Shown in pieces: positions 55,632 to 64,000 of a stretch of DNA of 64,000 nt. Source of the stretch: Dietzia lutea (GTDB lineage Bacteria > Actinomycetota > Actinomycetes > Mycobacteriales > Mycobacteriaceae). The translations under genes were made by a program, and so were the position numbers. Location of the stretch: the NCBI RefSeq assembly GCF_003096075.1, contig NZ_CP015449.1, positions 3,155,001 through 3,219,000 on the forward strand. Reading direction: 5' to 3'. Every line of letters begins with the position of its first letter. Positions within the stretch are counted from its first letter, which is position 1. The notes under the pieces are model-generated. The model did no database searches, was not told where the DNA came from, and saw only the letters and a list, made by a program, of their open reading frames with translations.

Positions 55632-55725
55632 AAACCCAAAGGTGAACTTCGTCACATCTCACGATGATCGACCTGCTCAGGCTGGGTAGTGTCCGAGATC
55701 ACACAGGCCGTGACGAGGAGTCGAT

Positions 55726-57183
55726 GTGAAGCCCGTATATCTACCGAGAGTGCTGGCGGACCGGTTCGGGGACGCCCCCGCCGTCCGCGACGAGAACACA
55801 CAGATGACGTTCCGCGAGCTCGACGCCAAGGTGACCGCGGTGGCCTGTCAGTTCCGCGAACACGGCGTGACCAGCGGAGACGTGATCGCCGTGATGCTCC
55901 CCAACCGGAGCGAACTGGTCATCTCCATCTTCGCCGCCTGGTACCTCGGCGCGGCGGCCACCCCGATCAACCCCAGTTTCACCCATGACGAGGCCGAGCA
56001 CCAGATCGCGGACGCCGACGCCGCGCTCGTCGTCAACGCCGGGCACGGGTCCCCCTCAGGGGGCCGTCCCGCGATTAGCGTCGATGACCTAAGGACTTCG
56101 GCGGACGCGACGGACCTCGAGCCCGTCGACATCGCCGGGGACGACCTCGCGCTGGTGATCTACACCAGCGGCTCAACGGGACGCCCCAAGGGCGTGATGC
56201 TCACCCACGACAACGCGACCGCGATGTCCGCGATGATGGTCGAGTCCATGAAGATGACGGCGGACGACCACTGCCTGCTCGTGCTCCCCCTGTTCCACGT
56301 CAACGCCCTCATGGTCAGCCTCCTCGCCCCCCTCCGGGTCGGCGCACAGCTCACGATCCTCGGCGGGTTCGACGCGACGAGGTTCTTCGACACCGTCGAG
56401 CAGCGGCGTCCCACCTACTTCTCCGCCGTCCCCACCATCTTCGCCCTGCTGCTCAGCAAGGCCGAGGGGCGACGACCCGACATGTCCTCTCTCCGGTTCG
56501 CCGTCTGCGGAGCGGCTCCGGCCACGCGCGAGCTCCTCGCGGCGGCCGAGGAGTTCCTCGACGCGCCGATCCTCGAGGGATACGGCCTGACCGAGGCCAC
56601 CTGCGCATCGGCGGTGAACCCCATCGACGGCCCGCGCAAACCCGGCACCGTCGGACCGGCCCTGCCCGGCCAGCGCATCCGCATCGTCGATGACGCTCTG
56701 AACGACGTCCCCACCGGGCAGACCGGCGAAGTCCTCATCACCGGCCCCACGGTGATGGCCGGCTACCTCAACAGGCCCGAGGCCACCGCCGAGACGATCG
56801 TCGACGGATGGGTGCGCACGGGCGACGTCGGCCGACTCGACGACGACGGGTACCTCACTATCGTCGACCGCCTCAAGGACATGATCATCCGCGGCGGCGA
56901 GAACCTCTATCCCAAGGAGATCGAGAATGCGATCGGCAGCCTGCCCGGCGTGCTCGAGGTGGCCGTGATCGGTCGCCCCGACGACGTCATGGGGGAGGTC
57001 CCCGTCGCGTTCGTGGTCCCCTACCCCGGCGCCGACCTCACTCCCGAGGCCGTGACCGACCACTGCCGCAGACACCTCACCCGGGCGAAGGTGCCCGTGC
57101 ACGTCGAGATCACGCCCGAACTGCCCAAGAACCCCGTCGGCAAGATCGACAAACCCGGCCTCCGGGCGTCACTGGCCGCCTGA
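55726..57183 (+). CDS. AMP-forming acyl-CoA synthetase
   Basis: 485 residues from GTG 55726 with GAGGAG five bases upstream. The adenylation motifs are intact: IYTSGSTGRPKGV (P-loop), LEGYGLTEATC, WVRTGDVGRLDDDGYL and RLKDMIIRGGENLYPKEIE, then NPVGKIDK with the catalytic Lys. It activates a carboxylic acid, probably a fatty or other lipophilic acid, to its CoA thioester. It is first in a run with a DUF3556 membrane protein, a CrtI-like flavoprotein and a PucR regulator, all on one strand. Confidence 0.92.
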   Translation: MKPVYLPRVLADRFGDAPAVRDENTQMTFRELDAKVTAVACQFREHGVTSGDVIAVMLPNRSELVISIFAAWYLGAAATPINPSFTHDEAEHQIADADAALVVNAGHGSPSGGRPAISVDDLRTSADATDLEPVDIAGDDLALVIYTSGSTGRPKGVMLTHDNATAMSAMMVESMKMTADDHCLLVLPLFHVNALMVSLLAPLRVGAQLTILGGFDATRFFDTVEQRRPTYFSAVPTIFALLLSKAEGRRPDMSSLRFAVCGAAPATRELLAAAEEFLDAPILEGYGLTEATCASAVNPIDGPRKPGTVGPALPGQRIRIVDDALNDVPTGQTGEVLITGPTVMAGYLNRPEATAETIVDGWVRTGDVGRLDDDGYLTIVDRLKDMIIRGGENLYPKEIENAIGSLPGVLEVAVIGRPDDVMGEVPVAFVVPYPGADLTPEAVTDHCRRHLTRAKVPVHVEITPELPKNPVGKIDKPGLRASLAA

Positions 57184-57245
57184 CCTCATTCCCTCCCGCG
57201 CCCCACCCGATCCCTCATCCTCATCCCGTCCACCAAGGAGTACCA

Positions 57246-59126
57246 ATGGCATTTCTCCAAGCCGACGTACCCGATATCGATCCCGACAAGTTCGAGTCGA
57301 TACCGGTCACGGAGCGGATGAAGCTGCTCGCCCACCACTGGGTCGACCACGGCTTCGGCGCCCCGAAGATCATGCACTCCCTCTATCTCGTCAAGGGCCT
57401 GTTCTTCTTCATCGGCGGCTGGCTGATCATCGGCCTGTCCACGCCCGGGCTGCCGCTGACGGACCTCGGCGCCTGGTGGGGCGAACTGATCGTCTACCAG
57501 AAGGCGATGCTGTGGGTCGTCCTGTGGTCTGCCACCGGATTCAACGAGTCCTGGGGGCCGCTGGCGTTCAAGTTCAAGCCCAACACCGCCGGCTACCGCT
57601 ATTGGATGCGCACCGGAACGCTCCGGCTCCCGCCGTGGCCGGAGAAGGTGCCACTGACCAAGGGGGACGAGCGCAAGGCCATCGACGTGGCCCTGTACTT
57701 CGGGATGCTCGCCAGCCTCTTCCTCGGCCTGGTGCTGCCGGGCCAACAGACGGCGGCCGCCTACAGCGAAGCGGGCCTGGTCCCGGCCTGGCCGTTCATC
57801 ACCTACGTCGCGCTGCAGCTCGTCCTGAGCCTGCGTGACAGGGTGACGTTCCTCGCCTCCCGGCCCGAGCAGTACTCGGTCATCCTGCTGGGCTTCGGCG
57901 TGCTCACGATGTACGGCGGCGGCAACGTGGACATGATCATCGTCGCCAAGATCGCCATGTTCGCCGTGTGGTGGGGTGCGTTCATCTCGAAGATCGGCGT
58001 CCACTTCACGCCCACCGTCCAGACGATGCTCACCAACGGTCCGCTGGTCAGGTCCAAGGCGCTGCGCAGGTCCCTCTACAAGGACGCCCCGAACGACCTC
58101 ATGCCCACCAGGGTGGCGTGGTTCGCCGCGCACGTCATGGGCACGATCGTCGAGTTCGTCGTCCCGCTCATCCTCCTGTTCACCACCAACTGGACCGTCG
58201 CGGTCCTGGCGGCGGCGTTCATGATGTGCTTCCACGTCTTCATCTACTCGATGTTCGCGCTGGCCATGCCGCAGGAGTGGAACCTCTTCTACGTCTTCGC
58301 GACACCGATCGTGTTCCTGGCCTTCTTCAATGGTGACGGCTACGCACTGTGGAACGCGAGCAGTCCGTGGATCGTGGTCGCCGCCGCCGTGCTCACACTG
58401 ACCGGACCGATCATCGGCAACTTCCGCCCGGACAAGATCTCGTTCCTCATCTCCATGCGGCAGTACGCCGGGAACTGGGCGAGCTCCACCATGGCGTTCC
58501 GGAACAACGGGTGCGAGGCCAAGCTGGACAATCCGGAGTTCGTCACCTCGATGACCTCCCCCAAGCACCAGCTGTCGAGCCTGTTCGGCGAGGCCGGCGC
58601 GGAGATGTTCCTGCAGAAGACCACCGCGTTCCGGATGATGAACACCCAGGGCCGGGGCCACATGTCCATCTTCCCCGACCACGTGGACAGCATGGAGAAC
58701 TACCGGTTCCGCGAGGGCGAGGTCATGTGCACCTTCTTCTCCGGCTGGCAGTTCGGCGACGGCCACCTCTTCGACGAGCGGACGATCGCCGCTGTGCAGA
58801 AGCGCTGCAACTTCGCCCCGGGCGAGTTCCTCAGCGTGTGGACCGAGTCCCAGCCGCTGCACAAGAAGACCATCGAGTACCGGGTGATCGACGCCGCCCT
58901 CGGCGTCGTGGAGCGTGGGCACTACGACGTCCGCGACGTGGTGAAGGAGCAGCCCTGGCTGCCCGACGGGCCCATCCCGTACACGGTGACCTGGCGCCAT
59001 CCGGAGTACCTGCCGGCCGCGGAGCGCGCTTCGGCGGAGGTGCCGTCGTCACCGGGGGCCGAGGGCGAGCTGTCCGTCGCCCCCGCCACGGCGGGCCACG
59101 ACGAGTCCACGGTCGGGATGAGCTGA
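57246..59126 (+). CDS. DUF3556 membrane protein
   Basis: 626 residues from ATG 57246 with AAGGAG five bases upstream. Residues ~40 to 400 hold about ten membrane helices; the rest (from ~410) is a soluble domain including GRGHMSIFPDHVDSMENY and CTFFSGWQFGDGHLFDE. DUF3556 proteins are found in mycobacteria and relatives without an assigned function. The combination of membrane segment and soluble domain suggests an enzyme or transporter for a lipophilic substrate; this is inference from neighbours. The stop lies four bases before the start of the oxidoreductase. Confidence 0.82.
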   Translation: MAFLQADVPDIDPDKFESIPVTERMKLLAHHWVDHGFGAPKIMHSLYLVKGLFFFIGGWLIIGLSTPGLPLTDLGAWWGELIVYQKAMLWVVLWSATGFNESWGPLAFKFKPNTAGYRYWMRTGTLRLPPWPEKVPLTKGDERKAIDVALYFGMLASLFLGLVLPGQQTAAAYSEAGLVPAWPFITYVALQLVLSLRDRVTFLASRPEQYSVILLGFGVLTMYGGGNVDMIIVAKIAMFAVWWGAFISKIGVHFTPTVQTMLTNGPLVRSKALRRSLYKDAPNDLMPTRVAWFAAHVMGTIVEFVVPLILLFTTNWTVAVLAAAFMMCFHVFIYSMFALAMPQEWNLFYVFATPIVFLAFFNGDGYALWNASSPWIVVAAAVLTLTGPIIGNFRPDKISFLISMRQYAGNWASSTMAFRNNGCEAKLDNPEFVTSMTSPKHQLSSLFGEAGAEMFLQKTTAFRMMNTQGRGHMSIFPDHVDSMENYRFREGEVMCTFFSGWQFGDGHLFDERTIAAVQKRCNFAPGEFLSVWTESQPLHKKTIEYRVIDAALGVVERGHYDVRDVVKEQPWLPDGPIPYTVTWRHPEYLPAAERASAEVPSSPGAEGELSVAPATAGHDESTVGMS

Positions 59127-59130
59127 GTCC

Positions 59131-60549
59131 ATGCCGACAGCGATCATCGTGGGCAGCGGGCCCAACGGTCTCGCCGCCGCGTTGACCCTCGCCGCCGACG
59201 GAGTCGATGTGACCGTTCTGGAAGCATCCGACGCCGTCGGCGGCGGCACCCGCTCCGGCGAGATGACCCTCCCGGGCCTTCTGCACGACCAGTGCTCGGG
59301 CTTCCACCCCCTGGCGCTCGACACGGGATTCAGCCGCCAGTTCGACCTCGAGTCGAACGGCCTACGGTGGGCCCTGCCCGAGGTGCAGTACTCGCATCCG
59401 CTGGACGGCGGTCGAGGAGCCGCGGTGTGGCAGTCGGTCGACCGGACAGCCGCCGACCTCGGGGCGGACGCCGCGTCCTACCAGCGGATCTTCGGCCCCC
59501 TCACCGCACGGTTCCCTCAGATCACCGAGGACTTCCTCCAACCTCTCCTCCACTTCCCGGAGCATCCCCTGGCACTCGCCCGGTTCGGCACGTACGCCGC
59601 CTTGCCCGCCGGTGTACTGGCCCGCCGATGGCGAACCGACGAGGCGCGGGCCCTGTTCGCGGGCGTCGCCGCTCACGCCTTCCGTCCCCTGGGGTCGCTC
59701 ATGTCCTCCGCCATCGGAGTCGCGCTCGGCACAGCGGCCCACCGGTACGGCTGGCCGGTTGCCGTCGGCGGATCGGTGTCGATCGCGTCCACGATGGCGA
59801 GGATGCTGGTCTCGCGTGGCGGGCGTATCGAGACCGGGACCACCGTCCGCGACCACCGCGAACTGGGTGACCCGGACATCGTCATGCTCGACACCTCCCC
59901 GTCAGCGGCCGCCGGGATCCTCGCCGGGGTCCTGCCGCGCAGGGTCGAGCGGGCCTATCGGCGCTTCCGGCACGGTCCGGCCGCGTTCCAGGTCGCTTTC
60001 GCGGTCGAGGGCGGGATCCCGTGGTCGCACGAGCCGTCGCGTCGCTCGGGCACCGTCCACGTCGGTGGGACCCTCGCGGAGATCACCGCCGCCGAGCGGC
60101 AGGTCGTCCGCGGCGAGATGCCGGAGCGACCGTTCATCCTCGTCGGTCAGCAGTCGGTCGCCGACCCGGGCAGGGCCAGCAACGGTGTCCACCCCGTCGA
60201 CGCCTACGCGCACGTACCGGCGGGATGGACGGGGGACGCCACCCAGACCATCATCAGCCAGATCGAACGTTTCGCGCCCGGCTTCCGTGACCGCGTCCAC
60301 CACGTCCACACGCGCTCGGCCCGACAGATCGCCGAACACAACCCCAACTACGTGGGTGGCGATATCGTCACAGGCGCCAACAACCCCCGACAGTTGGTCT
60401 TCCGCCCGAGAGTCGCTCTCGATCCGTACTCGACCGGGGTGCCGGGGGTCTACATCTGCTCGGCGGCCACCCCGCCCGGCGCCGGTGCGCACGGGATGGC
60501 CGGGTGGAACGCGGCGCGCTCCGCTCTGGCCTATCTGGCCGGACGGTGA
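59131..60549 (+). CDS. CrtI/phytoene-desaturase-like FAD oxidoreductase
   Basis: 472 residues from ATG 59131. The N-terminus VGSGPNGLAAALTLAADG is the FAD/Rossmann motif and the late GVYICSAATPPGAGAHGMAG the C-terminal FAD motif of the phytoene-desaturase/all-trans-retinol-saturase family. The substrate is not carotenoid-specific in this branch. Coupled to DUF3556 by a 4-bp gap, so they very likely act in one pathway, for example desaturation or saturation of a lipid made by or moved with DUF3556. Confidence 0.85.
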   Translation: MPTAIIVGSGPNGLAAALTLAADGVDVTVLEASDAVGGGTRSGEMTLPGLLHDQCSGFHPLALDTGFSRQFDLESNGLRWALPEVQYSHPLDGGRGAAVWQSVDRTAADLGADAASYQRIFGPLTARFPQITEDFLQPLLHFPEHPLALARFGTYAALPAGVLARRWRTDEARALFAGVAAHAFRPLGSLMSSAIGVALGTAAHRYGWPVAVGGSVSIASTMARMLVSRGGRIETGTTVRDHRELGDPDIVMLDTSPSAAAGILAGVLPRRVERAYRRFRHGPAAFQVAFAVEGGIPWSHEPSRRSGTVHVGGTLAEITAAERQVVRGEMPERPFILVGQQSVADPGRASNGVHPVDAYAHVPAGWTGDATQTIISQIERFAPGFRDRVHHVHTRSARQIAEHNPNYVGGDIVTGANNPRQLVFRPRVALDPYSTGVPGVYICSAATPPGAGAHGMAGWNAARSALAYLAGR

Positions 60550-60609
60550 TCCCGCAGGAAGGACACGGCACGGATCGGTCCCGGTAGGGACACGGACTTA
60601 CCCTCACCC

Positions 60610-61905
60610 ATGCTCAGCACCACGCCACAGAATCCGGAGCGGCTCCGGGAACTGACCCGACAGATCGGTCTGCGGCTCAGCCCCGAGACCGACGCCATCG
60701 CCGTCAGCATGACCGCCGCCATCGAGCACGCCATCGGCGAACTCACCGACGAGGACATGCGGGCCGCGCTCCACGCCAGCGTCGCGAACAACGTGGAGGT
60801 GATCATCGATCTGCTCTCCCACACCAAGGACGCGCACGACCTGCCGCCGCTCCCCGACGCGATGCACTACGCCGTGGTGCTCGCCCGGCGGAACGTGTCG
60901 AGCGCCGCGTTACGCCGCGCCTACCACGTCGGTTCCGACCGCCTCCTCGCGCACGTCTTCGACCAGGTGCAGGAGGTCGACTGCGCGGACCACGAGAAGC
61001 TCCCCCTCTACCACCACCTCGCCGGATGGCTCTATCAATACGTCGACGAGATCACCCGGACCGTCATCGCCGCCCACGAGGAGGAGGTGCGCTACTCGCA
61101 CAATCAGGCGGCGCGCTCCATCAACTCGATGGTGAATCGCGTGCTCAACGGTGAGAGCGTCGACGCTGCCGAGTTCGAGAGGGTGACGAAGTACCACCTG
61201 GGCCAGGTCCACGTCGGCTGCCGGGTGTGGATCGACGACTACGGCGCCGTCGCCGATCAGGCCCGGCTACTGGCCAACCTCGTGGATCAGCTCGGGCGCG
61301 CACTCGAGGTGAGCCGGGCGCCGTTGACGGTCGCCACCGGCCGCGCGACCGCCGAGGCATGGTTCGGGAGAGAGGTCCGCACCGATGCCGTCGATACCCG
61401 GCGCGTCGCGTCGGTGGTGGCGGCGACCCGCGGGGCCCGCGTCGCGTTCGGCGCGCCCGGACGCGGGGTGGACGGTTTCCGGACCACCCGAATGCAGGCC
61501 GGACAGGTCGTGTCGGTCGCCCAGACCTCCACCACCGGCGAGGCACACGTCGTCTCCTACTCGGACGACGGGATCCCCGTCATCGCGCGCCTGGCCGGAG
61601 ACATCACCACCACGAGGAGATGGGTCCGTGAGGTGCTGGGCGACCTCGCCGCGGACACCGAGGACGCCGCGCGCCAGCGCGAGACGGTCCGCGTGTTCCT
61701 CGATTCCGCGGAGAACTACTCGGACACCGCGTCCCGGCTGCTCCTGCACCGCAACACGGTCAAGTACCGGTTGACAAAAGCCGAGCACGAGCTCGGGCGT
61801 CGACCCGGGGACAGACGGCTGGACACCCAGTTGGCCCTGGCCACCTGCGAGGTGCTGGGCGACGTCGTCCTCACGCCCGCCGACAGCACACGCGGCGCCC
61901 GGTAG
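60610..61905 (+). CDS. PucR-family transcription regulator
   Basis: 431 residues from ATG 60610. The C-terminal helix-turn-helix is ETVRVFLDSAENYSDTASRL followed by LLHRNTVKYRLTKAEHELG, the PucR/CdaR signature; the N-terminal part is the long helical sensor (AAIEHAIGELTDEDMRAAL to ALRRAYHVGSDRLL) seen in many mycobacterial relatives. It is 60 bp after the oxidoreductase, in the same direction, and is the probable regulator of the cassette. PucR proteins usually activate catabolic genes in response to a metabolite. Confidence 0.9.
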   Translation: MLSTTPQNPERLRELTRQIGLRLSPETDAIAVSMTAAIEHAIGELTDEDMRAALHASVANNVEVIIDLLSHTKDAHDLPPLPDAMHYAVVLARRNVSSAALRRAYHVGSDRLLAHVFDQVQEVDCADHEKLPLYHHLAGWLYQYVDEITRTVIAAHEEEVRYSHNQAARSINSMVNRVLNGESVDAAEFERVTKYHLGQVHVGCRVWIDDYGAVADQARLLANLVDQLGRALEVSRAPLTVATGRATAEAWFGREVRTDAVDTRRVASVVAATRGARVAFGAPGRGVDGFRTTRMQAGQVVSVAQTSTTGEAHVVSYSDDGIPVIARLAGDITTTRRWVREVLGDLAADTEDAARQRETVRVFLDSAENYSDTASRLLLHRNTVKYRLTKAEHELGRRPGDRRLDTQLALATCEVLGDVVLTPADSTRGAR

Positions 61906-61974
61906 ACGCAGCCGGTACAGCGGCCACGAGGTCCGGGCTCGGCGGACTCCCGGGTCGGGGACCGCGGGGGCCGC

Positions 61975-63078
61975 TCAGGTCGGGGTCCTGCCGTTCTCGC
62001 CACCTCGGCGCCGCAGGAGCTGGAAGCCCGGGATGCCGGCCACCGCCTCGAGGCACTGCTGCGCGACCTCGAGGATCTGGTGGACCTCCGGCGCGACGGT
62101 GTCCATCGAGGCAAGCACCGGCATGATGTCGGTCTCCAGGCTCTCGCCCAGCGCGGGCAGGTGGTCGATGAACTTCACGACCGCCTTGATCTCCTCCGGG
62201 TCGACCGACTCGAGGATCTCGTCGGCGATCGGCTCCAAAAGCGAGACGGTCTTGTCCGCCCACACGAGCACCTCGGTGAGACGTGTCGCGACGCGCCGCG
62301 CGACCTCCGGGTCGAGGTCTGCGTCGACGAGCAGCGCCTCCACGACCGGTTTGACGGGGGCCAGCGCGGAGTCCGCGAAGTCGATGAGCGGTCCGACACG
62401 CTCGATGAGCGAGCCCGCGTCGAGGACCAGCTCGTCCGCGGTGTCCACGGTCGCGCCGACCCGGGCGACCACTCCCTCTGCGGAGTCGATGGTCGTGCCG
62501 ACCCGCGTCACGACCCCCTCCGCCGAATCGATGGTCGCGCCGACCCGCGTCACCACCCCCGCGGCCGAATCGATCGTGGCATCCACCCGACGCACCACGC
62601 CCTCCGCCGAATCGATCGTGGCATCCACCCGACGCACCACGCCCTCCGCCGAATCGATCGTGGCATCCACCCGACGCACCACGCCCTCCGCCGAATCGAT
62701 CGTGGCATCCACCCGACGCACCACGCCCTCCGCCGAATCGATGGTGCCGTCGACCCGACGGACTATCCCCTCCGCGTCGGTCACCGTCCCGGCCACCTGG
62801 TCGATCATCTGATCGGCCCTGGCGACGGTGGTGCGGACGTCGTCGACGGTGCTGGTCGCGGAGGCGACGATCCCGTCGATCGCCCGCACGGTCCGGTTCA
62901 CCTCGTCGAGCAGGACCTGAATCCGCTCGACCACCACCTCGACGTCGTCGAGCAGGGCCAGCACCCGAGCGGGCAGGAGGATCAACTCCCTGGCCACCCC
63001 GAGTTGCCACTCGACCACACGGAACGCCGCCCCCACTACGGAGACGGCGGAGGGCGCCCGCCGCTGGATCTCTGCCAT
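61975..63078 (-). CDS. Helical protein with ~8 tandem 14-residue repeats
   Basis: 367 residues from ATG 63078 (GTG 63096 is possible). The N-terminus (VRELILLPARVLALLDDVEVVVERIQVLL) is amphipathic; residues ~90-210 are repeats of the 14-residue unit RVDATIDSAEGVVR with four nearly identical copies and diverged ones at both ends; the C-terminus is a mixed helical region ending in a basic tail. The heptad-like spacing (two per unit) implies a coiled coil or rod. Codon use is coding-like throughout. Similar apolipoprotein-like repeats occur in actinobacterial proteins of unknown role. It converges with the PucR gene. Confidence 0.75.
   Translation of the reverse strand: MAEIQRRAPSAVSVVGAAFRVVEWQLGVARELILLPARVLALLDDVEVVVERIQVLLDEVNRTVRAIDGIVASATSTVDDVRTTVARADQMIDQVAGTVTDAEGIVRRVDGTIDSAEGVVRRVDATIDSAEGVVRRVDATIDSAEGVVRRVDATIDSAEGVVRRVDATIDSAAGVVTRVGATIDSAEGVVTRVGTTIDSAEGVVARVGATVDTADELVLDAGSLIERVGPLIDFADSALAPVKPVVEALLVDADLDPEVARRVATRLTEVLVWADKTVSLLEPIADEILESVDPEEIKAVVKFIDHLPALGESLETDIMPVLASMDTVAPEVHQILEVAQQCLEAVAGIPGFQLLRRRGGENGRTPT
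62579..62746 (-). repeat. Four 42-bp tandem repeats inside the coiled-coil gene
   Basis: Units 62579-62620, 62621-62662 and 62663-62704 are identical and 62705-62746 differs by one base. Each encodes one 14-residue repeat. Such identity indicates recent expansion or gene conversion. Confidence 0.9.
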
Positions 63079-63220
63079 GAGGTGATTCTGCCCCACCGGC
63101 TCTCGCGCCGCGGGCGCCCCGACGAGCCCGCCCGGGAACTCGCGAGGGGACGCGGCCTGCGGAAGCAGAGTCTTCCCTCACCTTGGACTGTTCGCTGACA
63201 ACGCATTAGCATCGGCGTTG

Positions 63221-63234
63221 TTACCGACGAGTAG
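63221..63234 (+). promoter_or_regulatory. Possible TetR-type operator upstream of the fadE5-like gene
   Basis: TTACCGACGAGTAG fits the loose TTAC-N6-GTAA pattern that several mycobacterial lipid-gene TetR regulators bind, failing at one outer base. It lies about 85 bp before the start codon. Weak evidence. Confidence 0.25.
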
Positions 63235-63319
63235 GTTTCAGTGGCCCCGTGGGCGAGCAGCACCGACTCTTCGGGCGCGACCAATTCCATGACACGCACT
63301 CCGATCGGAGAAGACCGTA

Positions 63320-64000
63320 ATGGGTCACTACAAGAGCAACGTCCGGGATCTCGAGTTCAACATGTTCGAGGTCCTTGGCATGAACGAGGCACTCGACGCC
63401 GGCGAGTTCGGCGACATGGACACCGAGACCGCCAAGGGCATCCTCGACGAGGTCTCCACCCTGGCGGAGGGACCGGTCGCCGAGTCCTTCGCCTCCGCCG
63501 ACCGCAACCCGCCGGTGTTCGACCCGGAGACCCACTCTGTCTCCATCCCCGAGGACTTCAAGAAGTCGTTCAAGGCGTGGTTCGACGCCGGTTACTGGTC
63601 GATGGGTCTGCCCGACGAGATCGGCGGCATGCCGGCTCCCCGCGCGATGGTGTGGGCCGTCGGCGAGATGATGCTCGGCGCCAACGCGCCCGCGTTCATG
63701 TACTCGGCCGGCCCGTCCTTCGCGGCGGTGCTCTACGAGAACGGCACCGAGGAGCAGAAGAAGTGGGCCGCCACCTGCGTCGAGCGCGGCTGGGGCGCCA
63801 CCATGGTGCTCACCGAGCCCGACGCCGGCTCCGACGTCGGCGCGGGTCGCACCAAGGCCATCAAGCAGGACGACGGCTCGTGGCACATCGAGGGCGTCAA
63901 GCGCTTCATCACCTCGGCCGACTCGGACGACATGTTCGAGAACATCTTCCACCTGGTCCTGGCACGCCCCGAGGGCGCCGGACCGGGCACCAAAGGCCTG
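63320..64000 (+). CDS. Acyl-CoA dehydrogenase, FadE5-like (3' end outside window)
   Basis: The first 227 residues are in the window, from ATG 63320 with GGAGAAG upstream. The start [20 protein letters not shown] and the segment [19 protein letters not shown] match the FadE5 group of mycobacteria (Rv0244c), and [18 protein letters not shown] is the acyl-CoA dehydrogenase FAD/substrate signature. FadE5 enzymes are ~600 residues, accept long- to short-chain acyl-CoAs and feed beta-oxidation. The frame remains open at 64000. In mycobacteria fadE5 adjoins fadA2 and fabG4; what follows here is not visible. Confidence 0.9.
   Translation, partial: MGHYKSNVRDLEFNMFEVLGMNEALDAGEFGDMDTETAKGILDEVSTLAEGPVAESFASADRNPPVFDPETHSVSIPEDFKKSFKAWFDAGYWSMGLPDEIGGMPAPRAMVWAVGEMMLGANAPAFMYSAGPSFAAVLYENGTEEQKKWAATCVERGWGATMVLTEPDAGSDVGAGRTKAIKQDDGSWHIEGVKRFITSADSDDMFENIFHLVLARPEGAGPGTKGL

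Noticed and set aside
57186-59000. A 604-codon minus-strand frame opposite DUF3556.
   Set aside because: Antisense shadow in high-GC DNA; the plus-strand gene has a good ribosome-binding site and membrane helices.
62579-62746. Regular 42-bp repeats that could suggest a CRISPR array.
   Set aside because: Repeats are contiguous with no spacers, in frame and encode 14-residue units; there are no cas genes.

Overview
The window is very GC-rich chromosomal DNA with the coding habits of a mycolic-acid actinomycete (Corynebacteriales/Mycobacteriales): strong G/C bias at third codon positions, many GTG starts, frequent ATGA/GTGA gene overlaps, several probably leaderless promoters, and a core gene set that M. 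tuberculosis carries in the same broad chromosomal region (dcd, udgA, an AspC/AlaA-type aminotransferase, the Rv0338c-type Fe-S protein, dnaK-grpE-dnaJ-hspR, fba, pyrE, clpB and a type II flavohaemoglobin, with a FadE5-like gene at the right edge). The gene content and the secreted proteins ending in GSLGS-type tails suggest Dietzia or a close relative; the genus is an inference. No phage, IS element, CRISPR array or rRNA was found. One tRNA (Gly, CCC) is present.

Layout. 1-3.3 kb: the end of a PhoD phosphatase, a small membrane protein and a DUF222/HNH (13E12-type) endonuclease gene with its own promoter. 3.4-9.5 kb: fba, a luciferase-like oxidoreductase, a DUF2975/XRE/small-membrane-protein module, and the pyrE-yhhN-SDR-rRNA/tRNA methyltransferase operon. 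9.5-14 kb: an orphan coding remnant, a large membrane-anchored acidic protein, a rhodanese, and a decayed stretch with a frameshifted gene. 14-18.3 kb: three tandem paralogous secreted proteins and a divergent fourth secreted protein, most ending in GSLGS-like tails. 18.3-22 kb: a small hypothetical gene, a Phd/VapC-type toxin-antitoxin pair and clpB with HspR (HAIR) sites. 22-33 kb: a secreted or anchored metalloprotease, a nitroreductase, a ROK-like protein, a SWIM-SNF2 helicase, an ArsR/SRPBCC pair, a DUF368 (PopT) lipid-carrier transporter, a membrane protein and a type II flavohaemoglobin.

33-41 kb: a Thr-rich membrane protein, a nitrilase-family amidohydrolase, then the heat-shock operon dnaK-grpE-dnaJ-hspR with three HAIR-like sites upstream of dnaK, and gdhA. 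41-50 kb: a secreted S1 peptidase, the large Fe-S membrane oxidoreductase with an Ala/Lys/Pro/Gly tail, a flavin monooxygenase divergent from a GAF-domain regulator, and the aminotransferase. 50-55.5 kb: UDP-glucose dehydrogenase with a Gly/Ala tail, dcd, and two paralogous DUF2470 proteins with a clear DtxR/IdeR iron box between them. 55.4-62 kb: tRNA-Gly, then an acyl-CoA synthetase / DUF3556 membrane protein / CrtI-like oxidoreductase / PucR regulator cassette that looks like an undescribed lipid- or isoprenoid-modifying pathway. 62-64 kb: a protein with 14-residue tandem repeats and the start of a FadE5-like acyl-CoA dehydrogenase.

The connected themes are proteostasis under HspR (clpB, dnaK operon), iron-responsive haem handling (DUF2470 pair) and cell-envelope or secreted proteins (tandem paralogues, S1 peptidase, PopT). 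The most novel-looking parts are the secreted paralogue cluster with shared tails and the acyl-CoA synthetase/DUF3556/CrtI-like/PucR cassette.
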